In this document: piece after piece, positions 9,163 through 18,971 of the stretch
How the letters are laid out: every line of letters starts with the position of its first letter
How positions within the stretch are numbered: the first letter of the stretch is position 1
DNA from: Nostocales cyanobacterium HT-58-2
Lineage (GTDB): Bacteria > Cyanobacteriota > Cyanobacteriia > Cyanobacteriales > Nostocaceae
Length of the DNA: 64,000 nucleotides
Assembly: GCA_002163975.1 (NCBI GenBank)
Contig: CP019636.1
Span: 1,365,001-1,429,000, forward strand
Reading direction: 5' to 3'
The notes under the pieces: model-generated
Seen by the model: the letters and a program-made list of their open reading frames with translations, nothing else
The model's database searches: none
Told to the model about the DNA's origin: nothing
Program-made: the position numbers and the translations under genes

Positions 9163-9978
9163 ATGGTCGCTCAAATTCAAGAATTTGATGCCCAGCACTG
9201 GGTGAAAACTCGTTCATCTCTTGACTCTAACGAATCAACTTTTCTCATTTGGAAAGGCAATATTTACGCTTTTCTCCCAGGCGAGAAGAAAAAGCTCCTA
9301 TTCAAAATAGTGGGTATGAGCGTGAGTCGGTGTATTTCTACCGGAGAGGGCAGCTGGGATTTTACCTCAAGAGAACTGACTTACTACCTGAACCCAGAAA
9401 CAGGAGAAATTTTGCATAAATGGGAGAATCCTTGGACGGGGGAAATAGTGCCAGTGGTACATGTTGCGAACAATCCTGTGCAAGGTCATTTTAAGGGCAA
9501 GTTTCCAGCGCCAGTAGAGGGAGACAGTGCAACCTTCGTGTTTGATATATTTCCCACATATCCCAATCCTTTGGGGGACAATCCAAAATTTGCTGAGTAT
9601 AGCCCACACAGCACTTATCAAGCGGCTGAGTTATTTAAATTGACTGTTCCCACCGCAGATTTATTGAACTCTGAACTTTCCTCTGTCACTAAACTCCGAC
9701 TGAGTTGGGATAGAATTGGTCAGTGGCTTCCTTGGATGAAGATGGGTGCACGTCTCGGTCATCTCATTTATAGTGCTTATGGAAACAAAGTGAATGGCTT
9801 TAGCGAGTTACCGCAACTGCTTCAAGATGAAATCAATACCCGCGTTCCTTTGTACAAGAATGCACCACAGTCGTTCCTTGATGTGGAAGATATGACTTCT
9901 TGGCTTTACTTCCAAAAGCACTATGATGCTTACTTAGCAGGCGAAGTCTTTCCTTTACCAGAAGTAGAAGAGATTTAG
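9163..9978 (+). CDS. DUF1838 family protein
   Basis: 271 residues. The architecture fits DUF1838: an N-terminal beta-rich part with WKGNIYAFLPGEK and SRELTYYLNPETGEIL, a central PFG-like segment (DIFPTYPNPLGDNP), and a C-terminal segment with SWDRIGQWLPWMKMG. The family is widespread in bacteria and some fungi; no biochemical function is known to me. No signal peptide, unlike many family members. It is probably a single-gene unit, since the next gene is convergent. Family call from recollection of the SRELTYY and WLPWM motifs. Confidence 0.75.
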   Translation: MVAQIQEFDAQHWVKTRSSLDSNESTFLIWKGNIYAFLPGEKKKLLFKIVGMSVSRCISTGEGSWDFTSRELTYYLNPETGEILHKWENPWTGEIVPVVHVANNPVQGHFKGKFPAPVEGDSATFVFDIFPTYPNPLGDNPKFAEYSPHSTYQAAELFKLTVPTADLLNSELSSVTKLRLSWDRIGQWLPWMKMGARLGHLIYSAYGNKVNGFSELPQLLQDEINTRVPLYKNAPQSFLDVEDMTSWLYFQKHYDAYLAGEVFPLPEVEEI

Positions 9979-10053
9979 GTTGCTGATGTTATGAAACTCT
10001 ACGCTTTTGCTGAGAACTACAGAGAAAAAACAAAGTTAGGAGAAGGAGAAAGG

Positions 10054-10659
10054 TCAATACTTTAACACGAGGTAGACAAAGTAGAAATATGTCTCTCGCA
10101 TCAGAAACTCAAACTGGCTTTTGAAACTGCGATAGCGAGTCGTAGGCGTAGGGGATGGATGAACATCCATTCCCAAGTCTTGTGCCATTAACACGGCTCG
10201 CTTAAGATACAAGGGATCACTCACGATGAGAAACTTAGATAAATGGTATTTGGAAGCCACTTTCTGAGCATTTTCAAGGTTCTGGTGAGTCGTGTGAGAT
10301 TCTGTTTCTATGAGAATATTGGCTTCTTTTACCCCCCGCGCTATTGCATAGCGTTTACCCACCACGGCTTCAGCAAGATGATCGTTTTTGCCAACGCCAC
10401 CAGTGAAAATGATAGTGCGTACAGCCCCTTTTTTGTAGAGATTAATGGCGTGGTTGATTCTTTCTCTGAAAACTGGTGATGGTTCGTTTCCCCAAACTGC
10501 TGCTCCCAAAACTATTGCAGCATCGGATTTGACGACACGATTGGCGCTCCCGTAAAAGTATATGTTGAATGCTGTGATTGCGACTACTAGCAGGGGTGCA
10601 GACACAATTCCAAGTAAGACCAAAGCTAGCCATTGTGTTGTAGTTTGGTAACTGGGCAT
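10054..10659 (-). CDS. DUF218/YdcF-like membrane-anchored protein
   Basis: 201 residues. An N-terminal hydrophobic helix (about 10-32) anchors a DUF218 (ElyC/SanA/YdcF) domain: AIVLGAAVWGNEPSPVFRERI (the usual LG-G-P-R signature), IIFTGGVG, then LIVSDPLYLKRAVLMAQDLG. Members occur in envelope maintenance and vancomycin resistance; the reaction is not defined. The domain probably faces the periplasm. The gene is 54 bp downstream of the VOC gene on the same strand, so the two may be co-transcribed. Confidence 0.85.
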   Translation of the reverse strand: MPSYQTTTQWLALVLLGIVSAPLLVVAITAFNIYFYGSANRVVKSDAAIVLGAAVWGNEPSPVFRERINHAINLYKKGAVRTIIFTGGVGKNDHLAEAVVGKRYAIARGVKEANILIETESHTTHQNLENAQKVASKYHLSKFLIVSDPLYLKRAVLMAQDLGMDVHPSPTPTTRYRSFKSQFEFLMRETYFYFVYLVLKY

Positions 10660-10713
10660 TGGTATTAGCTCCCAATCTAAAATTTAAAAAACTTCATCTC
10701 CCTTTTAACAACT

Positions 10714-11745
10714 TTACACAGCTTCTAACAACGTCCAAAAGTAACCATCTGGTGCAACGAAGGAGAAACTCATCTCTCCAAACTCGTTGGGAGCTATACT
10801 TGTATACTTACACACAGGGCTTGTTTTGATGCGATCGCAGTACATCTCTAATTCTTTAACCCGGTAGGTGTAAAGACAAATTCCCAAGCAGCCTGGTTGT
10901 GCAGCTTCAAACCGGGAATCTAACTTGACATCACTTGGAAAGCGAACAATGTAAAGTCTACCGGAACGGGCATCATTCAGGTTGGTTTGAGAAGACCGGG
11001 GATCATCAAAAGCCGTGACATAAAACTTTTCTCCTGGTTGGAGGTCAAAAATCTCTCGACCAGCTAAAGAAGATTCGTAGCTTGTCTCTACATCGTCACG
11101 CACGCGCAGCAAATCTAACACTTCGTCATAAAACTTCAGAGTTTCTTTGGTATCGTCTTGAATAACCATGCCCATATGCGTAAACTGGCTTGTCTTCAAG
11201 GCAGAACTTTGGTTAACGTTGCCGTAATGTGGCAGTGTATAACCAAATCTCTGAAAGAGAACCTGTCGCGTTAAAGGTTGCAACAAAAGCATTTCTCGCA
11301 CCCCAATCGCTGGTTCGATAAAAGGACGGCTTTTCTTCTCTTTGTTGTAGATAACTTCCCAATGGGGGAATGTATGTCTCACAGCCCAACCAGCTGCTTT
11401 GGCTTCATCTACATGGTTTAATATGTTTATCACATCATTCGTTAAGGTTGTTGCCCACCGATTTCCCGTTACCTTCATCGACCCCATCCCTAACCCCTCG
11501 TTGGTGGGATTTTGCCAAATCATGAGACGCAGCAAACCATGATCCGTATCTTGGTGATAAAGGCGAATTGAACGTAAAGATGAATTGACACCGTATAATT
11601 GGTGTGCCGCAGCTTGTGACAATTCACCTATTTGACCAACTCGGTAACCAAATAATTCCCAATATTGAATCGCAAAAATTGGCTCTTTGACGCCAATACA
11701 TACTTCGTATATACCTTCAATCTTCTTGTGTTGCCCCTGATACAT
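10714..11745 (-). CDS. Two-domain VOC (glyoxalase/bleomycin-resistance fold) protein
   Basis: 343 residues built of two halves of the vicinal-oxygen-chelate superfamily. The first half (about 10-140) contains EVCIGVKEPIFAIQYWELFGYRVG; the second (about 185-343) has THMGMVIQDDTKETLKFYDEVLDLL, the standard beta-alpha opening, ending SFVAPDGYFWTLLE. Candidate metal ligands are His and Glu at these openings and ends. Such proteins may be dioxygenases, lyases or binding proteins; the substrate cannot be told. The long AT-rich region upstream (11746-12604) should hold its promoter. Confidence 0.75.
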   Translation of the reverse strand: MYQGQHKKIEGIYEVCIGVKEPIFAIQYWELFGYRVGQIGELSQAAAHQLYGVNSSLRSIRLYHQDTDHGLLRLMIWQNPTNEGLGMGSMKVTGNRWATTLTNDVINILNHVDEAKAAGWAVRHTFPHWEVIYNKEKKSRPFIEPAIGVREMLLLQPLTRQVLFQRFGYTLPHYGNVNQSSALKTSQFTHMGMVIQDDTKETLKFYDEVLDLLRVRDDVETSYESSLAGREIFDLQPGEKFYVTAFDDPRSSQTNLNDARSGRLYIVRFPSDVKLDSRFEAAQPGCLGICLYTYRVKELEMYCDRIKTSPVCKYTSIAPNEFGEMSFSFVAPDGYFWTLLEAV

Positions 11746-12604
11746 AGTGATTATATATAATCAAAGTGCTTTTTTTACAGTGTTGGGTTATCACTTCATT
11801 TCTGGAACTAAGCTTTAGGGATTGTAACAAGGATTTGTTTAATTTCTTAACGAAGAAATTTATAAGATTGATGTAGCTATCTTAGAATGATTGCGAAACT
11901 CTTTCATTTAGACTGTCATTTGTCCTATGAGAGAAGGTTTAGAAATCTGCATCTCTAGGACAACCTGATGTCATACCTCACGACTAAGATAGCACTACCA
12001 TATTTATTTGTTGGACAATAATGAAAATTGTTTTTTTGAAATGGAAACTTTTTTAATTATATAGTTTTTAAATTTTAACTAAATTATCATAGAAAACTCT
12101 ATTCACAACATTTGAGTACAAAAATTTTTGTATTTTTTTAGAAAAAATAGTTTTAATATTTTATGCCAAACAGACAATCCATAGTAATCTACACTTGACA
12201 AGTATGATTTTTAACATTATCTTTACTTTACTATAACGACCTTTATAGATTCTTTGACCATTTTTGGGAAATCTTAGCAAAATTGTGCATAATTTCTTTA
12301 GCAATGTCCATTATTCTAGACATACCATCTTTTTTGTAGCTAGAATAAACTTCTTTGACTTAGCTAGTTTCATCATTTGGCTGTAACAGATATTCAGGGT
12401 GGCTCTCTATACAAAAACAACTTGAACGTGAGTCCTCTGAGAGTTATGAAGATATTGCCTTCTGCTGTTTATGGAGGCGTGATGTTGCAGTACGTATATT
12501 TAGAAAATGTTGGGTCAACCACTATTAAACTATATTTGCAGACACTACTAACTGGTTTCGTTTTGTGGTGTACCAAAAGCATATCTATAGAAAAACTAGA
12601 AAAT
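11746..12604. other. AT-rich intergenic region
   Basis: Divergent spacer between the VOC gene and the response regulator. Strongly A/T-rich from about 12000 to 12330. No credible ORF; the frame at 12377-12718 runs across a MITE and has no coding character. Confidence 0.5.
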
Positions 12605-12773
12605 AGACCTCTTGCACGAATGCAAAACCTGCTCTCATTCCCCAACCCATTTTCCCAAAATTGGGAGAAGGGGAGCCCATCTCAAAGTCTCTATCCCAAA
12701 CTTGGGATAGGGATTTAGCGTGTAGAGCTTTGCTCTTCAAAGAAGAGCGGGCAAAGATTCATGCAAGAAGTCT
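12605..12773 (+). mobile_element. MITE family A, copy 3 (169 bp, variant interior)
   Basis: Left end AGACCTCTTGCACGAAT; right end, read inward, AGACTTCTTGCATGAAT. AAT directly flanks both ends (12602-12604 and 12774-12776). The interior differs from copies 1 and 2 and contains two short palindromes (TTCCCAAAATTGGGAGAA and ATCCCAAACTTGGGAT). The element ends 61 bp before the regulator's ATG. Confidence 0.8.
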
Positions 12774-12834
12774 AATCAGTTGTGATTTTCTTTTGATACA
12801 GCAGGTGTCAATGTCTGTAAGAGGGGGGTTGTGT

Positions 12835-14736
12835 ATGAAAATTCTTTTGATAGAAGATGATGAATTTAATGCTTTATTGCTTGTAAAGTCGCTCAAGGCA
12901 TATAACTACCAGATCGAGACTGCAAAAGATGGCTTAACTGGATTTGAGTTGGCAAAGACATTTGACTTTGACTTGATTGTCCTAGATGTCATGCTTCCCA
13001 AAATGGATGGTATTAGCCTTTGTCGCCAACTCCGCCAGGAAGGCTATCAAACACCCATCTTGATACTAACAGCAAATGATAGTACCAGCCTTCGCGTTAC
13101 AGGTATAGAGGCAGGTGCTGATGATTACCTTACCAAACCTGTTGAGATATTAGAGTTAGTCGCTCGGATTCGAGCGTTATTGCGACGGGGAAAGGTAGTC
13201 ACACCTACAGTGATCAGTTGGGAAAACTTACAACTTGACATCAGTACCACAGAAGTCAGCTATAACGGCATAAGATTGCATCTCACCCCCAAAGAGTATG
13301 GCTTGTTAGAGCTTTTCTTACGAAATCCCCGCAAGATATTTAGTCGAAGTGCTTTACTTGATAGCGTTTGGTCATCTTCTGAATCTCCTGGAGAGGAAGC
13401 TGTGACAACCCAAATTAAGGGTCTGCGGCAAAAGTTAAAATCAGTGGGCATGACCGAAGATTTGATTGAGACAGTTTACGGATTGGGCTATCGACTGCGA
13501 GAAGATAAAAAAGGGGATCAAAAGCAAGGAGCACAGAAGCAGAACAAGCAGAGGCGCCAAACAATATCTAGTACACAGCTTTCAAAAAAGCGCAAAGCTG
13601 AGGCAGAGGTCATGGTTCTGGTCAAAAAAATATGGGAAGAGTTTAAAGAGAGTCGTCTGGGAGAACAGTTGGAGTTATTGGAGCAAGTATTAGCAGACTT
13701 ATCAGCTGGAAGTATAGACAGCCAGCTGCTTGAACAAGCACAAACAGAAGCCCATCGCTTGGCTGGAACTTTAGGATGTTATGGCTTTCATAAAGGTTCA
13801 AAAGTCGCACGGGAAATCGAAGTCTTGCTGCAAACTATAAGTAGTTGTAAGCAATACACAACCTTGCAACTGGAGAAGTTAGAGGAATTAATGACATCAC
13901 TGAAACAGATATTGCAGCAGCAGCCATCTCAACCTGCGATCCCTCCAGTCTCTAGACTACCAACAGCGCGAGTGTTGCTCATTGATGACGATATGGTGCT
14001 AGCAGAACGAATGAAAGTAGAAGCAGCAGCTTGGAATTTGCAGGTAGAGGTAGCTACAGACTTATCTGCTGCAAAAAGCAGACTTTCCTTGTCTTGCCCC
14101 GATGTCATCTTACTAGATCTGACTTTTCCAAACTCTCAGGAAAATGGTTTAACCTTCCTTGAGGAAATTACTAAGGAAAAGTTTGGAATTCCGGTTATCG
14201 TTTTTACTGCATCCGAGCAATTCCGTTATCGAGTGGAAGCTGCACGTTTGGGAGCCTATATCTTTTTACACAAAAGTATGCCTATTGATGAAGTGCTTTC
14301 AGTTGTGAGAAAGGCACTGAATCAACATACTGCTACAGAAGCTAAAGTGATGGTTGTAGATGATGACCCCGTTGTGCTAAATCATGTGAAAAATTTGCTT
14401 TTTCCTTGGGGGTTTCAAGTCACTACACTGCAACACCCAGAACATTTTTGGAAGATATTAGAAGCAACTACCCCCGAGTTACTCATTTTAGACATTGAAA
14501 TGCCAGATTTTAATGGCATTGAACTATGCCAAGTCGTCCGCAATGACAGCCGTTGGAGTCATTTACCTATACTGTTCCTATCGGTTCACTCTGATGAAAA
14601 AACCGTGCAAAATGTATACGCCGTAGGTGCCGATGATTATGTACGCAAACCAATAGAAGAACAAGAACTGATTACCCGTGTTCTTAATAGAATAGATCGT
14701 ACGCAAATGAGAAGAAAACTACCTGTAAATAATTAA
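12835..14736 (+). CDS. Multidomain response regulator: REC-wHTH-HPt-REC-REC
   Basis: Start set at 12835, where GAGGGGGG precedes ATG and the canonical MKILLIEDD begins; upstream in-frame codons run into a MITE. The product is 633 residues: receiver 1 (1-118, phospho-acceptor Asp51), an OmpR-type winged helix (about 127-223, LTPKEYGLLELFLRNP and TVYGLGYRLRE), a basic linker, an HPt domain (about 260-362, candidate His307 in AHRLAGTLG), receiver 2 (378-496, Asp428) and receiver 3 (503-625, Asp553). It combines DNA binding with an internal phosphorelay. The kinase and receiver genes lie downstream, so all may act in one pathway (inferred). Confidence 0.9.
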   Translation: MKILLIEDDEFNALLLVKSLKAYNYQIETAKDGLTGFELAKTFDFDLIVLDVMLPKMDGISLCRQLRQEGYQTPILILTANDSTSLRVTGIEAGADDYLTKPVEILELVARIRALLRRGKVVTPTVISWENLQLDISTTEVSYNGIRLHLTPKEYGLLELFLRNPRKIFSRSALLDSVWSSSESPGEEAVTTQIKGLRQKLKSVGMTEDLIETVYGLGYRLREDKKGDQKQGAQKQNKQRRQTISSTQLSKKRKAEAEVMVLVKKIWEEFKESRLGEQLELLEQVLADLSAGSIDSQLLEQAQTEAHRLAGTLGCYGFHKGSKVAREIEVLLQTISSCKQYTTLQLEKLEELMTSLKQILQQQPSQPAIPPVSRLPTARVLLIDDDMVLAERMKVEAAAWNLQVEVATDLSAAKSRLSLSCPDVILLDLTFPNSQENGLTFLEEITKEKFGIPVIVFTASEQFRYRVEAARLGAYIFLHKSMPIDEVLSVVRKALNQHTATEAKVMVVDDDPVVLNHVKNLLFPWGFQVTTLQHPEHFWKILEATTPELLILDIEMPDFNGIELCQVVRNDSRWSHLPILFLSVHSDEKTVQNVYAVGADDYVRKPIEEQELITRVLNRIDRTQMRRKLPVNN

Positions 14737-15196
14737 TGAGCACATATTGATTCTAGTTTTTTCAGAGAAAATAAAAATCGCAGTTTATTAGTAGTTACTT
14801 GTCATTGAAATGACCAAGAGCTACTATAATAAGCTATTTTTCATATATATTTTTCTCAAATGAGAACGCTATCTTTTTTTAGAAAGCATTTTCTCACTCT
14901 TAATTTTAAGATGATTAGAAGAAGTAGGCTTGATTAAGAAAAATTTTAACAATCAATTTGATTTTAAGTATCTATTGTTATAAATATATTATTATAAATA
15001 TAGGGATTATATTTGATTTTTAAAATTTACTTGGGGTAGTTAATACCTACCATATATAATATGAATTTTTATGAGTATTGCCCACCAGACAAGTACTTAG
15101 ATTTTTTTCAAAAACAAAGGATTGCTATATATTGATTTCAGTTTTTATAAAAATAAAAATTAAGCAAATAAACTGAAAAGTAAAAGTTAAAATTTT
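14737..15196. other. AT-rich leader of the histidine kinase gene
   Basis: 460 bp, highly A/T-rich, no ORF. It separates the regulator from the kinase, so the kinase-receiver pair probably has its own promoter here. No recognisable riboswitch or operator. Confidence 0.45.
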
Positions 15197-18100
15197 ATGT
15201 GTAATGTTAATAAATTAGCTAAGATTAGTCAGCAACTCACTATGGCTTTGGAAGCAGCCAAAATGGTCATTTGGGACTGGGATCTGCTGACTAATCTTAT
15301 TGTTTGGTCAAGTAGTGACGAAAAGTTATTTGGTTGGGCGCCTGGAACTTTTCCAGAAACTTACGAATCTGCGATGGCTCGTATTTACCCAGATGATCGA
15401 GAAGCTGTGGCTTTAGCGTTGAATAGCTCCCGCGCTGAGCAGCATAATTATCATCAGGAACTACGGATTTTTGGTTCTAATGGCAGCATTCACTGGATTG
15501 AGGCAAAGGGAAAGTTTTTCTACAACGATGAAGGGCAAGCAGTGCGGATGCTGGGAACGATCATGGAGATTAGCGATCGCAAAGCCAGAGAAGAACAACT
15601 GCGTTTACTGGAATCTGTCATTGTTCATAGCAATGATGCGGTCATAGTGACTGAGGCAGAACCTATTGACTCACCTGGTCCCCGGATTGTTTATGTCAAT
15701 CCCGCTTTTACTCGAATGACAGGTTATACCCCAGAGGAAGTCACAGGCAAGACACCGCGTATTCTGCAAGGAGAAAAAACTGATCGAGCAGCTCTAGATA
15801 GAATTCGCACAGCGCTAAAAAACCAGGATTCGGTATCTGTTGAGTTGATTAACTATACCAAAGATGGCAGAAAATTCTGGGCGGAAATGAGTATTGCTCC
15901 GGTAATAAATGAAACAGGCTTAGTGACTCACTTTGTGGCAGTGCAGCGCAATATTACCGAACGGAAGTGGTCAGAAGTTGCCCTAATGGAGAGCGATGAG
16001 CGATTTCGTCAGCTGGCAGAAAATATCCAAGATGTCTTTTGGATGTCCGACATAATAAAGCGCAAAGTACTTTATGTCAGCCCCGCATACGAAAAAATTT
16101 GGGGGCGCACATCTGAAAGCTTGTATGACAATTTGATGAACTTTGTGACGAGTGTTCATCCTGATGACCAACAACGAATGCAAGCTGATTTTGAAGAAGG
16201 CATACAAGAAGAATTTGAGAAAGAATATCGCATCGTGCGTCCAGATGGAACAGTGCGGTGGATTCGCGATCGAGGGTTTCCGATTAAGGATGAATTTGGA
16301 CAAATTACGCGCATCGCCGGGATAGCACAAGATATTACCGAACGCAAGCGCTCAGAAGCTGCTTTGAAAGAGAGCGAAGAGCGGTTTCGTCAGATGGCAG
16401 ACAATATACAAGATGTTCTTTGGATAGGAGATCCAGCTCAGCCTCACTCACTCTACGTTAGTCCAGCTTACGAAAAAATTTGGGGACGCAAGCGTGAAAA
16501 TATGTCTATCGATTGCATGGACTGGATGAATGGTATACATCCTGATGACCGAGAAAGAGTGCAAACGACTCTTGGTAAGCTTTTTGAAAACGCATACGAA
16601 GGAGGGTTTGAGCATGAGTATCGCATTATCCAGCCTGATGGAACAGTACGGTGGATTCGAGACCGAGGAGTTCTGATTAAGGATGAGCTTGGACAAAATC
16701 AGCGCCTGATTGGAATAGCACAGGATATCACAGAACGCAAACTTGCTGAAACTGCCCTACAGCAACTCAATGAAGAGTTAGAAATCCGGGTTCAACAGCG
16801 AACTTTTGAGCTAGAACGCTCTCAGGTCGTTCTGAAATTGCAGGTAGAACGAGAGCGGTTGATGACACGGCTTACCCAACAAATACGCCAGTCTCTCGAT
16901 TTGCAAAAAGTCCTCAACACCATTGTGACTGAAGTCCAACAATTGCTGGCGGCTGATCGAGTTTTAGTCTACCAAGTCCAGCCAAATGGCTCTGGAGTCA
17001 TTGTTGCTGAAGCTGTGACAGGTGAATGGACTAGAATATTAGACCATACTTTTGCCGAAGAGCATTTCCCACAAAAAGCGCAAAGGCGATATTTGGAAGG
17101 ACGCATTTATACCCTTGTAGATCGTGAAAAAGAGGAAATACTGCCATGGCTAGCAGATTTTTTAGCTCAGATTCAAGTGAGAGCAAAGCTCGTGGTTCCC
17201 ATTATCCAACACGATCGCCTTTGGGGATTGCTCATTGCTCACCAGTGCAGTGAACCAAGAGAATGGCAAAGCTGGGAAATCGAGTTGCTCAAACAGTTAA
17301 CTAGTCAAATGGCGATCGCCATTCAACAATCAGAACTCTATCTACAACTTAAAGAAGAACTGCGCGAACGCCAGAGAGCAGAATCTGAATTACGGCGTAG
17401 CGAAATGCTGTTTCGTTCTGTAAGCGAATGTGCGCCCGTGGGCATTTACAGAGCAGATGAGCAGGGGAGGACTATCTATAATAATCCTCGTTGTCAGGAA
17501 ATTTGTGGTTATACCTATGAGGAAGGGATGGGATTTGGCTGGACGCGGTTTGTTCATCCCGAAGATTTACAAGTGATTTTGTCCCAGTGGGATGCAGCGA
17601 TCGCAGTCCAAAAAGAATACGTTTGTGAGCTGCGTTATGTCCACCGAGACAAAACTATTCGGTTTGGCCGTGTTAGGACAGTTCCCATCTTATCCGAGTC
17701 AGGTGAACTTACAGGTCATGTTGGCGTCATAGAAGATATCACGGAAACTCGGGCAATTGAGAAAATGAAAAAAGAATTTATCTCGATTGTCAGCCACGAA
17801 CTCCGAACGCCGCTTGCAGCAATCCGCGGTTCTTTAGGATTACTCGCTGCTGGCGTACTGAAAGACCAACCAGAAACTGCTCAACAAATGCTAGATATCG
17901 CTACCAGTGACACAGAGCGTTTGGTCCGTTTGGTGAATGATATTCTTGATTTAGAACGCTTAGAAGCGAATACAGTTTCTTTAGAAAAGCAGTGGTGCGA
18001 TGCCGCAACATTAATCCATCAGTCTGTGAAAACCATGCAATCCTTGGCAGCAAAAAGCCAAATCATACTATCCGTTTTGCCTAGTTCTGTGCAAGTCTGG

Positions 18101-18481
18101 GCAGATCCAGACCGAATTATTCAAACTCTTGTCAATTTGCTCAGCAACGCCATCAAGTTTTCGCCTGCAAATACCACAGTTACGTTGAGTGCTGAAGCAC
18201 TGCCAGATCGCGTTTTATTTAAAGTTCAAGACCAAGGAAGGGGCATTCCCCATGATCAGCTAGAGAATATTTTTGTACGGTTTCAACAGGTGGATGCGAG
18301 TGACTCACGCCAAAAAGGAGGAACAGGTTTGGGGCTTGCCATCTGTCGCAGTATTGTGCAACAGCATGGCGGCAGAATTTGGGTAGAAAGCGTGTTAGGA
18401 AAAGGTAGTGTTTTCTTTTTTACTCTACCTCAACAACTTGATAGTCAAGAACTAAGTCATCAAGAGACAGAGAAAAGGTAA
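15197..18481 (+). CDS. Soluble multi-PAS/GAF sensor histidine kinase
   Basis: 1094 residues with no transmembrane segment. Order: PAS (about 15-130), PAS (about 135-260), two closely similar PAS-PAC units (about 265-390 and 395-520), a short coiled coil, GAF (about 560-710), PAS (about 735-855), HisKA with SHELRTPL (His867), and HATPase_c (N box Asn984, DQGRGIP, GGTGLGLAICR). The second PAS has GKTPRILQG, resembling the LOV motif but without its flavin-binding Cys. The GAF domain lacks a Cys where bilin-binding cyanobacteriochromes have Cys-His. It is therefore probably not a covalent photoreceptor. The receiver gene starts 10 bp after its stop. Confidence 0.92.
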   Translation: MCNVNKLAKISQQLTMALEAAKMVIWDWDLLTNLIVWSSSDEKLFGWAPGTFPETYESAMARIYPDDREAVALALNSSRAEQHNYHQELRIFGSNGSIHWIEAKGKFFYNDEGQAVRMLGTIMEISDRKAREEQLRLLESVIVHSNDAVIVTEAEPIDSPGPRIVYVNPAFTRMTGYTPEEVTGKTPRILQGEKTDRAALDRIRTALKNQDSVSVELINYTKDGRKFWAEMSIAPVINETGLVTHFVAVQRNITERKWSEVALMESDERFRQLAENIQDVFWMSDIIKRKVLYVSPAYEKIWGRTSESLYDNLMNFVTSVHPDDQQRMQADFEEGIQEEFEKEYRIVRPDGTVRWIRDRGFPIKDEFGQITRIAGIAQDITERKRSEAALKESEERFRQMADNIQDVLWIGDPAQPHSLYVSPAYEKIWGRKRENMSIDCMDWMNGIHPDDRERVQTTLGKLFENAYEGGFEHEYRIIQPDGTVRWIRDRGVLIKDELGQNQRLIGIAQDITERKLAETALQQLNEELEIRVQQRTFELERSQVVLKLQVERERLMTRLTQQIRQSLDLQKVLNTIVTEVQQLLAADRVLVYQVQPNGSGVIVAEAVTGEWTRILDHTFAEEHFPQKAQRRYLEGRIYTLVDREKEEILPWLADFLAQIQVRAKLVVPIIQHDRLWGLLIAHQCSEPREWQSWEIELLKQLTSQMAIAIQQSELYLQLKEELRERQRAESELRRSEMLFRSVSECAPVGIYRADEQGRTIYNNPRCQEICGYTYEEGMGFGWTRFVHPEDLQVILSQWDAAIAVQKEYVCELRYVHRDKTIRFGRVRTVPILSESGELTGHVGVIEDITETRAIEKMKKEFISIVSHELRTPLAAIRGSLGLLAAGVLKDQPETAQQMLDIATSDTERLVRLVNDILDLERLEANTVSLEKQWCDAATLIHQSVKTMQSLAAKSQIILSVLPSSVQVWADPDRIIQTLVNLLSNAIKFSPANTTVTLSAEALPDRVLFKVQDQGRGIPHDQLENIFVRFQQVDASDSRQKGGTGLGLAICRSIVQQHGGRIWVESVLGKGSVFFFTLPQQLDSQELSHQETEKR

Positions 18482-18491
18482 AGGTAGAGTT

Positions 18492-18869
18492 ATGTCAACA
18501 AAGCGCGTTTTGGTCGTTGATGACGAAAAAAACCTATGTCTTGTAATTAAAGCTTGTTTAGAAAACATCGGAAGGTGGGCAGTACTCATAGCCCAATCCA
18601 GTAGGGAAGGACTGCTGTTAGCTGAAACAGAAATTCCTGACGCGATTTTACTTGATGTAATGATGCCAGGAATGGATGGGATATCGCTGTTTCAGGAGTT
18701 ACAAAATAATCCCGTGACGCAAAAAATTCCAGTGGTTTTGCTGACAGCGAAAGTGCAGCTAGCAGACCTCAAGCAATTTACAGAGTTAGGCGTCGCAGGT
18801 GTGATTGCGAAACCTTTTGATCCGTTGAAGTTGGTGAATGAGGTGGCTGAATTTTTGGGATGGGAGTAG
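18492..18869 (+). CDS. Single-domain response regulator (CheY-like)
   Basis: 125 residues forming one receiver domain: VLVVDDEKN (acidic pocket), ILLDVMMPGMDG (phospho-acceptor Asp at about 55), LLTAK and KPFDP (conserved Thr and Lys). No output domain. It starts 10 bp after the histidine kinase stop, so it is almost certainly the kinase's co-transcribed partner, passing phosphate on or acting by protein-protein contact. Confidence 0.93.
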   Translation: MSTKRVLVVDDEKNLCLVIKACLENIGRWAVLIAQSSREGLLLAETEIPDAILLDVMMPGMDGISLFQELQNNPVTQKIPVVLLTAKVQLADLKQFTELGVAGVIAKPFDPLKLVNEVAEFLGWE

Positions 18870-18971
18870 GGGAAGCAGGGAGCAGGGAGCAGGGGACGCA
18901 GGGGGAGAATTATTTGGGACGGTTATTGAGTTGTGTTCTATTGCGCCAACAACTTTTTCAACTCTGCATCT
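18870..18971. repeat. GGGAGCAG-type low-complexity spacer
   Basis: Just after the receiver gene is a run of imperfect GGAGCAGGGA units (about 18873-18910), a common cyanobacterial intergenic repeat. The rest is unremarkable. Confidence 0.5.

Noticed and set aside
12377..12718. Plus-strand 113-codon frame upstream of the response regulator
   Set aside because: It crosses the MITE at 12605, has no ribosome site and no protein-like composition.
12661..12834. 58-codon N-terminal extension of the response regulator
   Set aside because: It is translated MITE sequence; the canonical MKILLIEDD start at 12835 has a good ribosome site.
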